Of a DNA stretch of 64,000 bases, positions 15,237 to 23,909 are shown piece after piece. The stretch's first letter is position 1, and each line of letters starts with the position of its first letter. The stretch covers positions 6,295,001 to 6,359,000 of the forward strand of contig NZ_CP137573.1 in the NCBI RefSeq assembly GCF_033343995.1, in the 5' to 3' direction. The position numbers were made by a program, and so were the translations under genes. The DNA comes from Streptomyces sp. HUAS YS2 (lineage in GTDB: Bacteria > Actinomycetota > Actinomycetes > Streptomycetales > Streptomycetaceae). Under the pieces are notes generated by a model that ran no database searches, was not told where the DNA came from, and saw only the letters and a list, made by a program, of their open reading frames with translations.

Positions 15237-16905
15237 TCCGGGCCTCCTCGAAGGCCGCGAACTCCGGGTGGTGCAGGTCGAACGCCGGGCTCTCGGACCG
15301 GATCCGGGGCACCGAGGTGAAGTTGTGCCGGGGCGGCGGGCAGGAGGTCGCCCACTCCAGCGAGCGACCGTAGCCCCACGGGTCGTCGACGTCCACCTTC
15401 TTGCCGTACCGCTGCGTCTTCCAGACGTTGTAGAGGAACGGCAGGGTGGACGAGCCGAGCAGCAGCGCGCCGATGGTCGAGACGGTGTTCAGCGTCGTGA
15501 AGCCGTCGGCCGCCAGGTAGTCGGCGTACCGCCGCGGCATGCCCTCCGCGCCGAGCCAGTGCTGCACCAGGAACGTGAGGTGGAAGCCGACGAACAGCGT
15601 CCAGAAGTGGATCCGGCCCAGCTGCTCGTCGAGCATCCGGCCGGTGAACTTGGGCCACCAGAAGTAGAAGCCGGCGAAGGTCGCGAAGACGACCGTGCCG
15701 AAGACGGTGTAGTGGAAGTGCGCCACCACGAAGTACGAGTCGGTGACCTGGAAGTCCATCGGGGGCGACGCGAGGATCACCCCGGTCAGCCCGCCGAACA
15801 GGAACGACACCAGGAAGCCGATCGCCCACAGCATGGGCGTCTCGAAGCTCAGCGAGCCCTTCAGCATCGTCCCGGTCCAGTTGAAGAACTTCACCCCGGT
15901 CGGCACCGCGATCAGGAACGAGAGCAGCGAGAAGAACGGCAGCAGCACCGCGCCCGTCGCGAACATGTGGTGCGCCCACACCACCACCGACAGACCGGTG
16001 ATCGCCATGGTCGCGCCGATCAGCGTGATGTAGCCGAAGACCGGCTTGCGGGAGAAGACCGGCAGGATCTCCGTGACGATGCCGAAGAACGGCAGCGCGA
16101 TGATGTAGACCTCGGGATGGCCGAAGAACCAGAAGAGGTGCTGCCAGAGCAGCGCCCCGCCGAACTCGGCGTGGAACACCACCGAGCCGAGCCGCCGGTC
16201 CGACTCGAGCACCAGCAGCGCGGCGGCGAGGACAGGGAAGGCCATCAGCACCAGGATGGTCGTGAACAGCACGTTCCAGGTGAAGATCGGCATCCGGAAC
16301 ATCGTCATCCCCGGGGCTCGCATGCCGATGATCGTCGCCAGGAAGTTCACCGACGCGAGGATCGTGCCGAAACCGGAGAGCGCCAGACCCATGATCCACA
16401 GGTCGGCGCCGACGCCTGGGGTCCGCGTCAGACCGTTGAGCGGTGCGTACGCCGTCCACCCGAATCCTGGCGCGCCGCCCGGTACGAGCAGGGCGCTGAT
16501 CACCATCAGGCCGCCGAAGAGGAACAGCCAGTACGAGAACATGTTCAGCCGCGGGAAGGCCACGTCGGGCGCTCCGATCTGCAGCGGCACCAGCTCATTG
16601 GCGAAGCCTGCGAAGGTCGGCGTCGCGAACAGCAGCAGCATGATCGTGCCGTGCAGGGTGAAGGCCTGGTTGAACTGGTCGTTGTCGATCAGCTGGAGGC
16701 CCGGGCGGGCAAGCTCGGCGCGCATCAGCAGCGCCAGGAGACCGGCCAGCAGGAAGAACGCGAACGACGTGACGAGGTAGAGGTGACCGATCCGCTTGTG
16801 GTCGGTTGTGGTCAGCCAGCCCACCAGCGCCCGGCCCCGCCGCCGGGGCGCGCGCTGCCGGGCCGGCGGCTCCTCGACGCCAGCCGCCGCCGTGTCCGTC
16901 CCCAT
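15157..16905 (-). CDS. ctaD: Cytochrome c oxidase subunit I
   Basis: This 582-residue membrane protein is the catalytic subunit of an aa3-type oxidase. Twelve hydrophobic segments are expected. The binuclear centre motif GHPEVYIIALP holds the CuB histidine and the cross-linked tyrosine; WAHHMF holds two more CuB ligands, and HFHYTVFG the haem ligands. The K-channel lysine is in VPTGVKFFNW. No other oxidase subunit gene is nearby, so this is probably a stand-alone paralogue of the main cta cluster. Its 3' end overlaps the WYL gene by 80 bases. The start ATG at 16905 is followed by an Arg-rich leader. Confidence 0.96.
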   Translation of the reverse strand: MGTDTAAAGVEEPPARQRAPRRRGRALVGWLTTTDHKRIGHLYLVTSFAFFLLAGLLALLMRAELARPGLQLIDNDQFNQAFTLHGTIMLLLFATPTFAGFANELVPLQIGAPDVAFPRLNMFSYWLFLFGGLMVISALLVPGGAPGFGWTAYAPLNGLTRTPGVGADLWIMGLALSGFGTILASVNFLATIIGMRAPGMTMFRMPIFTWNVLFTTILVLMAFPVLAAALLVLESDRRLGSVVFHAEFGGALLWQHLFWFFGHPEVYIIALPFFGIVTEILPVFSRKPVFGYITLIGATMAITGLSVVVWAHHMFATGAVLLPFFSLLSFLIAVPTGVKFFNWTGTMLKGSLSFETPMLWAIGFLVSFLFGGLTGVILASPPMDFQVTDSYFVVAHFHYTVFGTVVFATFAGFYFWWPKFTGRMLDEQLGRIHFWTLFVGFHLTFLVQHWLGAEGMPRRYADYLAADGFTTLNTVSTIGALLLGSSTLPFLYNVWKTQRYGKKVDVDDPWGYGRSLEWATSCPPPRHNFTSVPRIRSESPAFDLHHPEFAAFEEARISEPAGRRAPGRPSEPSGPGHGTDGP

Positions 16906-17126
16906 GGGTTGCCTCCGGTGGTCCGTCCGCGAATCGTGTGCGTCCTGCGCGGGAGACGTGAATGCCGGGTGGACACGGACGGCCGGTATTTCTCCGGAGG
17001 CGCCGGTTCCGGCAATTAGCGCAACCCTGTGAGACTTGTCCCGGAAGGAGGGCGGAATTACCTGGGAACCGGTGGGAAACTCCCCGTACGAGTGACGGTG
17101 TTCGCACTAAACGCACGTTGGCGAGC

Positions 17127-17145
17127 TGTGACAGAAGTGTGACAG
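17127..17145. promoter_or_regulatory. Helically phased TGTGACAG direct repeats, ctaD/I78 gap
   Basis: TGTGACAG occurs at 17127-17134 and 17138-17145, 11 bases apart, so both copies face the same side of the helix. They lie about 85 bases before the I78 gene in the 319-base divergent region 16906-17224. Otherwise I see only GC-rich sequence, a -10-like TAACGT at 17212-17217 and no small gene. Confidence 0.45.
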
Positions 17146-17224
17146 GTGTGGCACGTGGGCGTGCTGGGAGATCTCTTGGACGCCCTGCTTCCGTCACCGT
17201 CCGAGGCCGCCTAACGTGAGTGGC

Positions 17225-17446
17225 ATGGCACCGATACCGACCTCTCCCGTACCGCCCGAAGACGCTCCGGAGGCCTATGTGGGCCTCGACGCGAACGGCG
17301 CGGAACAGCTCGCGAGAAGCCGCGGATGGACCACGGTCCGCTCCGTCGCGCCCGGCTCGATCATCACCATGGAGTACATGCCGAGCCGCATCAATTTCGA
17401 GGTGGACGAGAACGAGAACACCGTCCTGCGCTGCTGGCTCGGCTGA
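17225..17446 (+). CDS. Peptidase inhibitor I78 family protein
   Basis: This 73-residue protein matches the I78 inhibitor pattern in its C-terminal half: RSVAPGSIITMEYMPSRINF then EVDENENTVLRCWLG. Family members inhibit serine proteases, although actinobacterial copies are untested. There is no signal peptide, so it would act in the cytoplasm. I prefer ATG 17225 to GTG 17216, because TAACGT (17212-17217) could be a -10 giving a leaderless message beginning at this ATG. Confidence 0.8.
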   Translation: MAPIPTSPVPPEDAPEAYVGLDANGAEQLARSRGWTTVRSVAPGSIITMEYMPSRINFEVDENENTVLRCWLG

Positions 17447-17464
17447 ACCGCTCCCGTGGTACGA

Positions 17465-17494
17465 CGAAGGCCCCGGCCTGAGCCGGGGCCTTCG
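17465..17494 (+). terminator. Hairpin after the I78 gene
   Basis: Arms 17465-17477 (CGAAGGCCCCGGC) and 17482-17494 pair perfectly around CTGA. It lies between the I78 gene and the convergent PAP2 gene and can serve both. Confidence 0.85.
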
Positions 17495-17546
17495 CCATGG
17501 CGGGGGATGGCCTGTGCGTACCGCCCCCGCGCGTCGTTCCGGGCGG

Positions 17547-18593
17547 TCAGCCGCCCGTCGCCGGACGCGACCGCGGCGGCCGGCGGCTGCCGGCAGGGGT
17601 GACCGGCGTCCGGTCCGACCGCACCGCGTGCGGGTGCGGGTGGCCGTGCGGATGGGCGTGCGAGCGCGCGGACGGAGCCAGCTGGCCCGTACCCGCGCCG
17701 GTGCCGCGCGTCGCGCCGGACCGGCCGCTGCCGGCCCCGACCGGCTCGCGCACCGGACCCTCGTGCGCCTCGTGCTCGCCGCCCGCGACACCCGCCGGAC
17801 GCTGCGGGAACAGCGACGGTCGGGGGCCTCCGGCCGCGACCGGAAGCGAGGGCACCAGACGGCGGCGGGCCCGCAGCTGCTCGCGCAGCCCGAGGATGTA
17901 CGCCTCGGCACGGGCGATGACCGGCTCGCACCAGGGCAGCGCCAGGAGGATCACCAGGCCGGCGGCCCAGCCGAGCAGGACGTCGCTCAGCCAGTGCGTA
18001 CCGAGATAGACCGTGGTCAGACCGACGCCCAGGGCGACCACCGCGGACAGCGCCGACAGGTAGCGCCGGGCCCGCGGGGTGGTGGCCAGGTAGGCCAGGA
18101 TGCCCCAGGTCACCACCGCGTTCGCGGTGTGGCCGGACGGAAATATATCGCCGCCCGCGAAGAGCTCGGCGGAGCCGATCTGCGTCGCGTAGTGGGGGCC
18201 GAGGCGGCCCAGGCCGAGCTTCACGGAGCCGACCGTCACGTTGAGCAGGAGCAGCGCGGCGCCGAGCGCGAGCAGCGGGCGCAGCGTGTGCTGTCTCCAG
18301 GAGCGCCAGCCCAGCCAGGCGGCGACCATCACCGCGGTCGGGCCGCGCTGGCCGAGCACGACGTAGTAGTCGAGGAACGCGTGCAGCTCGGGCCATTGCT
18401 GGTAGGGCCGGAAGAGCATGATCTTCCAGTCGAGCAGCACCAGCCAGGTGGACAGCAGCACGGCGACCACGATCGCGAGATAGAACGCCAGCGTCCCGCC
18501 GAAGAGGGCGAGACGGGTCCGGGTCATCCGCGGGATCTCTATCTTCGGCGGTTCCGGCTCCCGGTCCAGCCGGGCAAAGATGTCGGTACGCAC
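17547..18593 (-). CDS. PAP2-family phosphatase, membrane protein
   Basis: This 348-residue membrane protein belongs to the PAP2/bacitracin-resistance superfamily, acting on lipid phosphates or undecaprenyl diphosphate. About six membrane helices are visible. Motif 2 is IFPSGHTANAV, and motif 3 is YLGTHWLSDVLLGW with the nucleophilic His and the supporting Asp. Motif 1 is weak (KLGLGRLGPHYAT). The C-terminal 100 residues are a polar Pro/Arg tail with a His-rich HAHPHGHPHPHA segment that could bind metal. I chose GTG 18593 (MRTDIFARLD); longer in-frame extensions look non-coding. Confidence 0.87.
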   Translation of the reverse strand: MRTDIFARLDREPEPPKIEIPRMTRTRLALFGGTLAFYLAIVVAVLLSTWLVLLDWKIMLFRPYQQWPELHAFLDYYVVLGQRGPTAVMVAAWLGWRSWRQHTLRPLLALGAALLLLNVTVGSVKLGLGRLGPHYATQIGSAELFAGGDIFPSGHTANAVVTWGILAYLATTPRARRYLSALSAVVALGVGLTTVYLGTHWLSDVLLGWAAGLVILLALPWCEPVIARAEAYILGLREQLRARRRLVPSLPVAAGGPRPSLFPQRPAGVAGGEHEAHEGPVREPVGAGSGRSGATRGTGAGTGQLAPSARSHAHPHGHPHPHAVRSDRTPVTPAGSRRPPRSRPATGG

Positions 18594-18862
18594 CCAATCG
18601 ACGTTACAGGGAGTGAGTGCGCGACCCGGCCGATCCGGGCTGTTCGTGATGACCATGTGATGTGGAGTCGGTCTCATTCCCGGCTCCAATTCCCGTCGTC
18701 TTCCGGCCGTCTTCTCGTCGTCCCGGGAAATCCCGGTGACCTTGTGCCCTATTGCCGAGCCGGTCGATTCCGTAAGTCTGTTTGTCTGTCGAGACCGGTG
18801 TCGACGAAATACTTCACCCGGTCGGCGGCAGGGAATTCCATCCGGCACGCCGGACCGGCCCA
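18594..18862. other. Gene-free divergent region before the MFS gene
   Basis: The gap between the PAP2 start and the MFS start is 427 bases. This left part has somewhat lower GC and no convincing short reading frame with a ribosome site. I see no repeat or hairpin in it; a promoter for the PAP2 gene is expected here. Confidence 0.5.
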
Positions 18863-18876
18863 GTGGCGTACGCCAC
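18863..18876. promoter_or_regulatory. 14-bp perfect palindrome before the MFS gene
   Basis: GTGGCGTACGCCAC is fully self-complementary. It lies about 145 bases before the exporter start and is a candidate operator for a TetR- or MarR-type repressor encoded elsewhere. Confidence 0.5.
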
Positions 18877-19020
18877 ACCCACCGGCCGGACGGGTGAGAG
18901 CTGCGCCACGCGCCCGGCCTCCGAACTCGCGTACGCTGACGACTCACTCGCGTGCCGATGCCGGGCCGCCCTCAGGGGCCGGCGCCCGCCGAACGTGAGG
19001 AACCACTGGGAGGTACGTAC

Positions 19021-20745
19021 ATGGCGCGGACGATCACGGCCGGAACACGACCGCGTGCCGCCGGAGGCGGCACCAACCGCTGGGTCGTCCTCGTCGTCCT
19101 CTGCGTCAGCCTGCTGCTCGTCGCGCTGGACGCGACCGTGCTGCACGTCGCCGTCCCCTCCCTCACCGCCGACCTCCGGCCCAGTTCCACCCAGCTGCTC
19201 TGGGTCGTCGACGCCTACCCGCTCGTCTGCGCCGCGCTGCTGATCCTCTTCGGCACCCTCGGCGACCGGATCGGACGGCGGCGGGTGCTGCTGCTCGGTT
19301 ACGGACTGTTCGGCGCCGCCTCCGCCCTGGCCGCCCTGGCGACCGGCCCCGAGGTACTGATCGCCGCCCGGGTGCTGCTCGGTGTCGGCGGCGCGATGAT
19401 CATGCCCGCCACCCTCTCGATCCTCCGGGCGGTCTTCCCCGACCGGCGCGAGCGGGCCACCGCCATCGGCATCTGGACCGCCGTCGCCGCCGTCGGCGCG
19501 GCCACCGGACCCGTCCTCGGCGGCTTCCTGGTCGAGCACTTCTGGTGGGGCTCGGTCTTCCTGATCAACATCCCGCTGATGGCGGTGATCCTGCCGCTCG
19601 GCCGCCTGCTGCTGCCGGAGTCCAGGGGCCGCGCCGACGGCCCCTGGGACGTCCTCGGCGCGCTGATGGCCGCGGTCGGCGTGCTCGGTGTCGTGCTCGG
19701 CGTCAAGCGCGCCGGTGTGGGCGAGGCCCTGCTCGCCCCGGCCACGCTGGCCCCGCTGCTGCTCGGCGCCGCGCTGCTGATGCTCTTCGTACGGCGGCAG
19801 AAACGCCGCCCGCATCCGCTGATCGACATGCGGCTGTTCCGCCGCCCGGCGTTCACCACGTCCGTCGGCTGCGTCGTGCTGGCGATGCTGGCGCTGGTCG
19901 GCCTCCAGCTGATCGCCGTCCAGTACCTCCAGCTGGTGCTGGGGCTGAGCCCGCTGGAGACCGGGCTGCGGCTGCTGCCGCTCACCTTCGCCGCGATGGC
20001 CGCCGGGGCCACCGGCTCGTCCACGCTGCACCGGATCGGCCCGCGCCGGATGGTCGGCTGGGGCTTCGTGCTCACCGCCTCCGCGGTGCTGCTGCTGGTC
20101 CTCATGGGCCAGCACGACCGGCCCGTGCTGCTCACCGTCGGCTTCGTGCTGCTCGGCTTCGGCCTGCAGACCACGCTCTTCGGCGCGTACGAGTCGATGC
20201 TCAGCGAGGCCCCGCCGGAGAGCGCGGGCGGCGCGGCGGCGATCGGCGAGACCTCGTACCAGCTCGGCGCGGGCATGGGCATCGCGCTGCTCGGCAGCGT
20301 CATGAACGCCGCGTACGCGCCCGGTCTCCACGACGTCCCCGGCGTGCCGGCCGCGGCGTCCGAGGCCGCGGCGAACTCGCTCGGCGAGGCGTACCGGGTC
20401 GCCGATCAGCTCGGCGGCGCGGCCGGCGCGGCGCTGCACGACGCGGCCCGGCACTCCTTCGTCACGGGCCTGCACGTCACGCTCGTGGTGAGCGCCGGTC
20501 TGCTGCTGGCCGGGGCGCTGATGGCGCTGCGGCTGCCCCGGGTGATGGAGTGCCCGGCGGAGCTGCCGGACGATCACGCGGACGCGTGCGCGGACGAGCC
20601 GAAGGACGCCGAAGCCGTCGCGGGGCCGGTCGGCGAACCGGACGCCGGGCCGCTCGGAGGGCAGGACGCCGGGCCGGTCGGGGCGCGGCTGCCGCACCGG
20701 CGGGAACCGGCCGAGCCGGCCGGGTCCGGCCGGGCGGCGCACTGA
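19021..20745 (+). CDS. MFS drug exporter, DHA2 (14-TM) family
   Basis: This 574-residue protein is an EmrB/QacA-like proton-coupled exporter. The family motifs are present: ALDATVLHVAVPSL in the first helix, LFGTLGDRIGRRRVLL (motif A) and GATGPVLGGFL (motif C). Fourteen helices are expected over residues about 20-510. The hydrophilic C-terminal tail (about 60 residues) contains repeated DAGPxGG-like units. The ATG follows GGGAGG. No regulator gene is adjacent, but a perfect palindrome lies upstream. Confidence 0.92.
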   Translation: MARTITAGTRPRAAGGGTNRWVVLVVLCVSLLLVALDATVLHVAVPSLTADLRPSSTQLLWVVDAYPLVCAALLILFGTLGDRIGRRRVLLLGYGLFGAASALAALATGPEVLIAARVLLGVGGAMIMPATLSILRAVFPDRRERATAIGIWTAVAAVGAATGPVLGGFLVEHFWWGSVFLINIPLMAVILPLGRLLLPESRGRADGPWDVLGALMAAVGVLGVVLGVKRAGVGEALLAPATLAPLLLGAALLMLFVRRQKRRPHPLIDMRLFRRPAFTTSVGCVVLAMLALVGLQLIAVQYLQLVLGLSPLETGLRLLPLTFAAMAAGATGSSTLHRIGPRRMVGWGFVLTASAVLLLVLMGQHDRPVLLTVGFVLLGFGLQTTLFGAYESMLSEAPPESAGGAAAIGETSYQLGAGMGIALLGSVMNAAYAPGLHDVPGVPAAASEAAANSLGEAYRVADQLGGAAGAALHDAARHSFVTGLHVTLVVSAGLLLAGALMALRLPRVMECPAELPDDHADACADEPKDAEAVAGPVGEPDAGPLGGQDAGPVGARLPHRREPAEPAGSGRAAH

Positions 20746-20789
20746 TCGGTGCCGCGGCGCCGGCCCTCAGCTCTGGTTGCTGTGCTTTC

Positions 20790-20807
20790 CCGGGGGACAA
20801 CCCCCGG
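20790..20807. terminator. Short hairpin between MFS gene and sflA
   Basis: CCGGGGG and CCCCCGG (20790-20796 and 20801-20807) pair around ACAA between two convergent genes. The stem is only 7 bases but entirely G:C. Confidence 0.6.
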
Positions 20808-20832
20808 ACCCCTGGCCGGAGCCACTCCGGAC

Positions 20833-21267
20833 CTAGCTCTGATTGAAGAAACCGTCCTGCGCACGACCCGCCGGGTCACCGCTGACGATCTGGGTGTCCG
20901 CGGGGGTCAGCAGGAACACCCGGGTCGCCACCCGCTCGATGGAGCCGCGCAGGCCGAAGGCGAGGCCCGCCGCGAAGTCCACCACGCGCTTGGCGTCGGA
21001 CGACTCCATCGACGTCAGGTTCACGATCACCGGGACGCCGTCGCGGAACAGCTCGCCGATGCCCCGGGCGTCGCGGAAGCCGTCAGGCGAGACGGTGGCG
21101 ATCCGCCGGCCCTGCTCCTGCGCCGAGTCGGAGGCCACCCGCACCCGCGGGTCCGTCACCCAGGCGTCGCCGCTCTCGGCTCCCTCGGCGTACTCGTCGT
21201 CGTAGTAACGCTCGTCGCTGTCCTCGACGAGACCCAGCCATGCACTCGCCTTGCGCACCGATCCCAT
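20833..21267 (-). CDS. sflA: SepF-like cell division protein
   Basis: This 144-residue protein carries a SepF (DUF552) domain over residues about 55-140: IATVSPDGFRDARGIGELFRDGVPVIVNLTSM and DFAAGLAFGLRGSIERVATRVFLLTP. SepF links FtsZ to the membrane. Streptomycetes have SepF plus two shorter paralogues, and from memory the paralogue at this position (beside the Cys-rich gene that follows) is SflA. The acidic N-terminal linker (EDSDERYYDDEYAEG) is typical. The ATG is preceded by AAAGGAGGC. Confidence 0.85.
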   Translation of the reverse strand: MGSVRKASAWLGLVEDSDERYYDDEYAEGAESGDAWVTDPRVRVASDSAQEQGRRIATVSPDGFRDARGIGELFRDGVPVIVNLTSMESSDAKRVVDFAAGLAFGLRGSIERVATRVFLLTPADTQIVSGDPAGRAQDGFFNQS

Positions 21268-21299
21268 GGACGCCTCCTTTCAGCGCGGTCACTTGTGGT

Positions 21300-21330
21300 T
21301 CCGCATCCCTATGGTCGTCCATGATGCGGA
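21300..21330 (-). promoter_or_regulatory. Stem-loop in the sflA upstream region
   Basis: TCCGCATC (21300-21307) pairs with GATGCGGA (21323-21330), and ATGG with CCAT inside it around a TCGT tetraloop. Three bases bulge on one side. It lies 33 bases upstream of the sflA start. The 308-base gap 21268-21575 otherwise shows only AT-richer stretches near 21390-21470 that may be promoters for both genes. Confidence 0.6.
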
Positions 21331-21575
21331 TCGTGCGCCAAGTGGATAGGCACCGCGCAGGGGATTCGTGACGGGACTGGTGCAGAAGATATGGCGATAC
21401 GTCAAGGTTCTTCCCTTATAGGGCGCCTGACGGAGCCTCGTACGTGTCGCGTACCGCACAAAATAGGAAAGTCGGGCCCGGCCGGGCCGGACGGGTGATC
21501 AGGGGGACGTACGGGTGAACGGCGGTGGCTCGATACGATGCCCGCCGCACTGGCGCTCGAAGCTCGGGGGAATCG

Positions 21576-22850
21576 TTGTTCGGAATCGTCAGGCCCTGCG
21601 CGCACCGTCTCACCGACGGGCTCAGGACGGAGTGGATGGCCCATCTCTGCGGCCTGTGCCTGGCTCTTCGGGCCGACCACGGACAGTTCGCGCGGGTCGC
21701 CACCAACTATGACGGCCTGATCGTCTCGGTCCTGACGGAGGCTCAGGCGGGGGTCACCACCGCCGACCGGCGCGTCGCCGGACCCTGTCCGCTGCGCGCG
21801 ATGCGCACCGCACCGGTCGCGATGGGGGAGGGGGCCCGCCTCGCCGCGGCGGTCTCCCTGGTGCTGGCCTCGGCGAAGGTACGGGACCACGTCGCCGACC
21901 GGGACGGGCTGTTGGCCCGCCGTCCGGTGGCCGCGGCCGCCCGCCGGGTCGCCCGCTCCTGGGACCGCGCAGGGGCGCGGGCCGGCCGGGACCTCGGCTT
22001 CGACACTGCGGTCCTGGTCGACGCGGTGGACCGGCAGACCGGGATCGAGGCGCTGGCCGGTCCGGGCACCTCCCTGCTCACCGTCACCGAGCCCACGGAG
22101 ACCGCGACCGCCGCCGCCTTCGCCCACACCGCGGTGCTGGCCGGCAGGCCGGGCAACGCCGAGCCGTTGGCCGAGGCCGGCCGGCTCTTCGGCCGGCTGG
22201 CGCACCTCCTCGACGCCGTCGAGGACCGGACCGCGGACGAGGCCGCCGGTGCCTGGAACCCGCTGACCGCCACCGGGACCTCCCTCGAGGAGGCCCGCCG
22301 GCTCGCGGACGACGCGCTGCACGGCATCCGTCTGGCGCTGCGCGACGCGGAGTTCGTCGACGGCAGGCTGGCGCATGTGCTGCTCGCGCACGAGCTGGGC
22401 CGCTCGATCGACCGGGCCTTCGGTACGACCACCTGCGCGCACGGCGTGTCCGGCGCGCACCAGCCGGGGCCGTACCAGCCGGGCCCGCACCAGCCCGGGC
22501 CGTACGCGCCCGGCCCGTACGGCCCCGTGCCCGGCAACCCGTACGCGCCCGGTCCGGGTGGCCCCGGTGGCCCCGGCGGGCCGCTGCCGCCCGAGCCGCC
22601 GAACCGGGGCCGGCGCGGGCTCATAGCCGGCTGCGCGATGTGGATGGCGCTGGCCTGCACCTGCCAGATGTGCTGCGGGACGTACGAGGACCCCTGGGAC
22701 CGGCAGCGCAAGGAGGGCCTCTGCAACGATTGCGACTGCGGGAACTGCGACTGCAGCGGCTGCGGGGACTGCTGCAACTGCTGCGGAGAGAGCGGCGGCG
22801 ACGGCGGCTGCTGCGACGGCTGCGACTGCGGCTGCGACTGCGGCTGCTGA
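21576..22850 (+). CDS. DUF5685-like protein with extremely Cys-rich tail
   Basis: The 424-residue protein has three parts. Residues 1-285 are helical with an early PCAHRL and CGLCLALR pair. A Pro/Gly/Tyr/His-rich linker follows (QPGPYQPGPH-type repeats). The last 73 residues contain 22 cysteines, many as CDC, CC and GC pairs with Asp between them, like a metallothionein or metal-cluster scaffold. I place the start at TTG 21576 (MFGIVRPCAHRL), 5 bases after GGGGGA. The gene is conserved next to sflA in streptomycetes as I remember. I know no tested function; metal storage or cofactor assembly is plausible. Confidence 0.85.
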   Translation: MFGIVRPCAHRLTDGLRTEWMAHLCGLCLALRADHGQFARVATNYDGLIVSVLTEAQAGVTTADRRVAGPCPLRAMRTAPVAMGEGARLAAAVSLVLASAKVRDHVADRDGLLARRPVAAAARRVARSWDRAGARAGRDLGFDTAVLVDAVDRQTGIEALAGPGTSLLTVTEPTETATAAAFAHTAVLAGRPGNAEPLAEAGRLFGRLAHLLDAVEDRTADEAAGAWNPLTATGTSLEEARRLADDALHGIRLALRDAEFVDGRLAHVLLAHELGRSIDRAFGTTTCAHGVSGAHQPGPYQPGPHQPGPYAPGPYGPVPGNPYAPGPGGPGGPGGPLPPEPPNRGRRGLIAGCAMWMALACTCQMCCGTYEDPWDRQRKEGLCNDCDCGNCDCSGCGDCCNCCGESGGDGGCCDGCDCGCDCGC

Positions 22851-22919
22851 GGCGATCTCAGCCGACCGGGGGCCTCGGGCGACCCAGGGCCGCGCGGGTC
22901 CGTATGCGAAGGTGACCCC

Positions 22920-23708
22920 ATGAGCACCGATCCGCAGAAGGACTGGCAGCACTGGCACGAGCGGCGTTCTGCCGCGGTCGCCGAACCCCACGGTCCGCTC
23001 TCCCTCACCGGCACGTACTGGCTCGCCGACAACCCGGAGGGTCGAATTCCGGCCGTTCCGGGGGAGTGGCGCGAGGACGGTGACGAGGTGGTCCTCACGG
23101 CCGGCGCGGAGGACGCGATCACCGTCGACGGCGCGCCCCTGATCGGTACGGTCCGGCTCACCGCCGACCACGGGCCCATCCCGGAGTCCCGGGTCGAGTC
23201 GGCCGGCCGCCGTCTCGTGGTGCTGCGCCGCGAAGGGCTGTGGGCGGTACGCGACTTCGACCCCGAGTCCTCGGCGCGGCGCGCCTACCGGGGCATCGAG
23301 GCGACCCCGTACGACGCGGGTTGGGTGCTGCCGGGCGTCTACCGGTCGTACGAGGAGGCGCACAGCATCCGGGTGGAGAACGCCGACGGGCGCGAGCGCG
23401 GGCTCGGACTGGCCGGGGAGATCGTCTTCGCGATCGGAGGAGCGGCGCAGAGCCTCCAGGTCGCGGTCGAGGACGACGGCTCGCTGTGGGCGGTCTTCGC
23501 GGACGACACCAGTGGGAAAGACAGTTACCGCTTCCGGTTCCTGCGCCCGGCCGCCCCGGCGGCCGACGGCTCGGTGACGGTCGACTTCAACCGCGCCCTG
23601 CTCCCGCCGTGCGCGTTCGCCGACCACTTCATCTGCCCGTTCCCGCCGCCCGGAAACACGCTGCCGGTTCCGGTCCCGGCGGGGGAGCGGCAGGTGCTGA
23701 CCGGCTGA
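22920..23708 (+). CDS. DUF1684 domain protein
   Basis: The 262-residue cytoplasmic protein matches the DUF1684 pattern: LSLTGTYWLADNPEGRIP near the start, YRGIEATPYD in the middle, and a C-terminal DFNRALLPPCAFADHFICPFPPPGN. The conserved Asn, Asp and Cys of that last motif suggest an enzyme, but no reaction is known to me. ATG 22920 is clear. It stands alone between the Cys-rich gene and the proteases. Confidence 0.88.
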   Translation: MSTDPQKDWQHWHERRSAAVAEPHGPLSLTGTYWLADNPEGRIPAVPGEWREDGDEVVLTAGAEDAITVDGAPLIGTVRLTADHGPIPESRVESAGRRLVVLRREGLWAVRDFDPESSARRAYRGIEATPYDAGWVLPGVYRSYEEAHSIRVENADGRERGLGLAGEIVFAIGGAAQSLQVAVEDDGSLWAVFADDTSGKDSYRFRFLRPAAPAADGSVTVDFNRALLPPCAFADHFICPFPPPGNTLPVPVPAGERQVLTG

Positions 23709-23854
23709 TCCGCAGGTCGGCGGTGGGAATCGGGGTGGCCGGGGAACTGCCGTCCCGTCCGTCGCCGTGGCCCCGTACGTCCCGCGGTCTTGTGCGCCGC
23801 GCCCGGTGAGGCCACTATCGCTGGCGGTGCATGTCAGGGACACATCACCTGATG

Positions 23855-23870
23855 GCGCCTCACGGGCCCG
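23855..23870 (+). repeat. Leader motif shared by both protease genes, copy 1
   Basis: GCGCCTCACGGGCCCG lies 40 bases before the first protease start. The identical 16-mer recurs before the second protease (24883-24898), suggesting that the upstream region was duplicated with the gene or carries a common control site. Confidence 0.7.
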
Positions 23871-23909
23871 CCACCCCCGGGCCCCTCCACTTTTTCCAGG
23901 AGGAGATCA

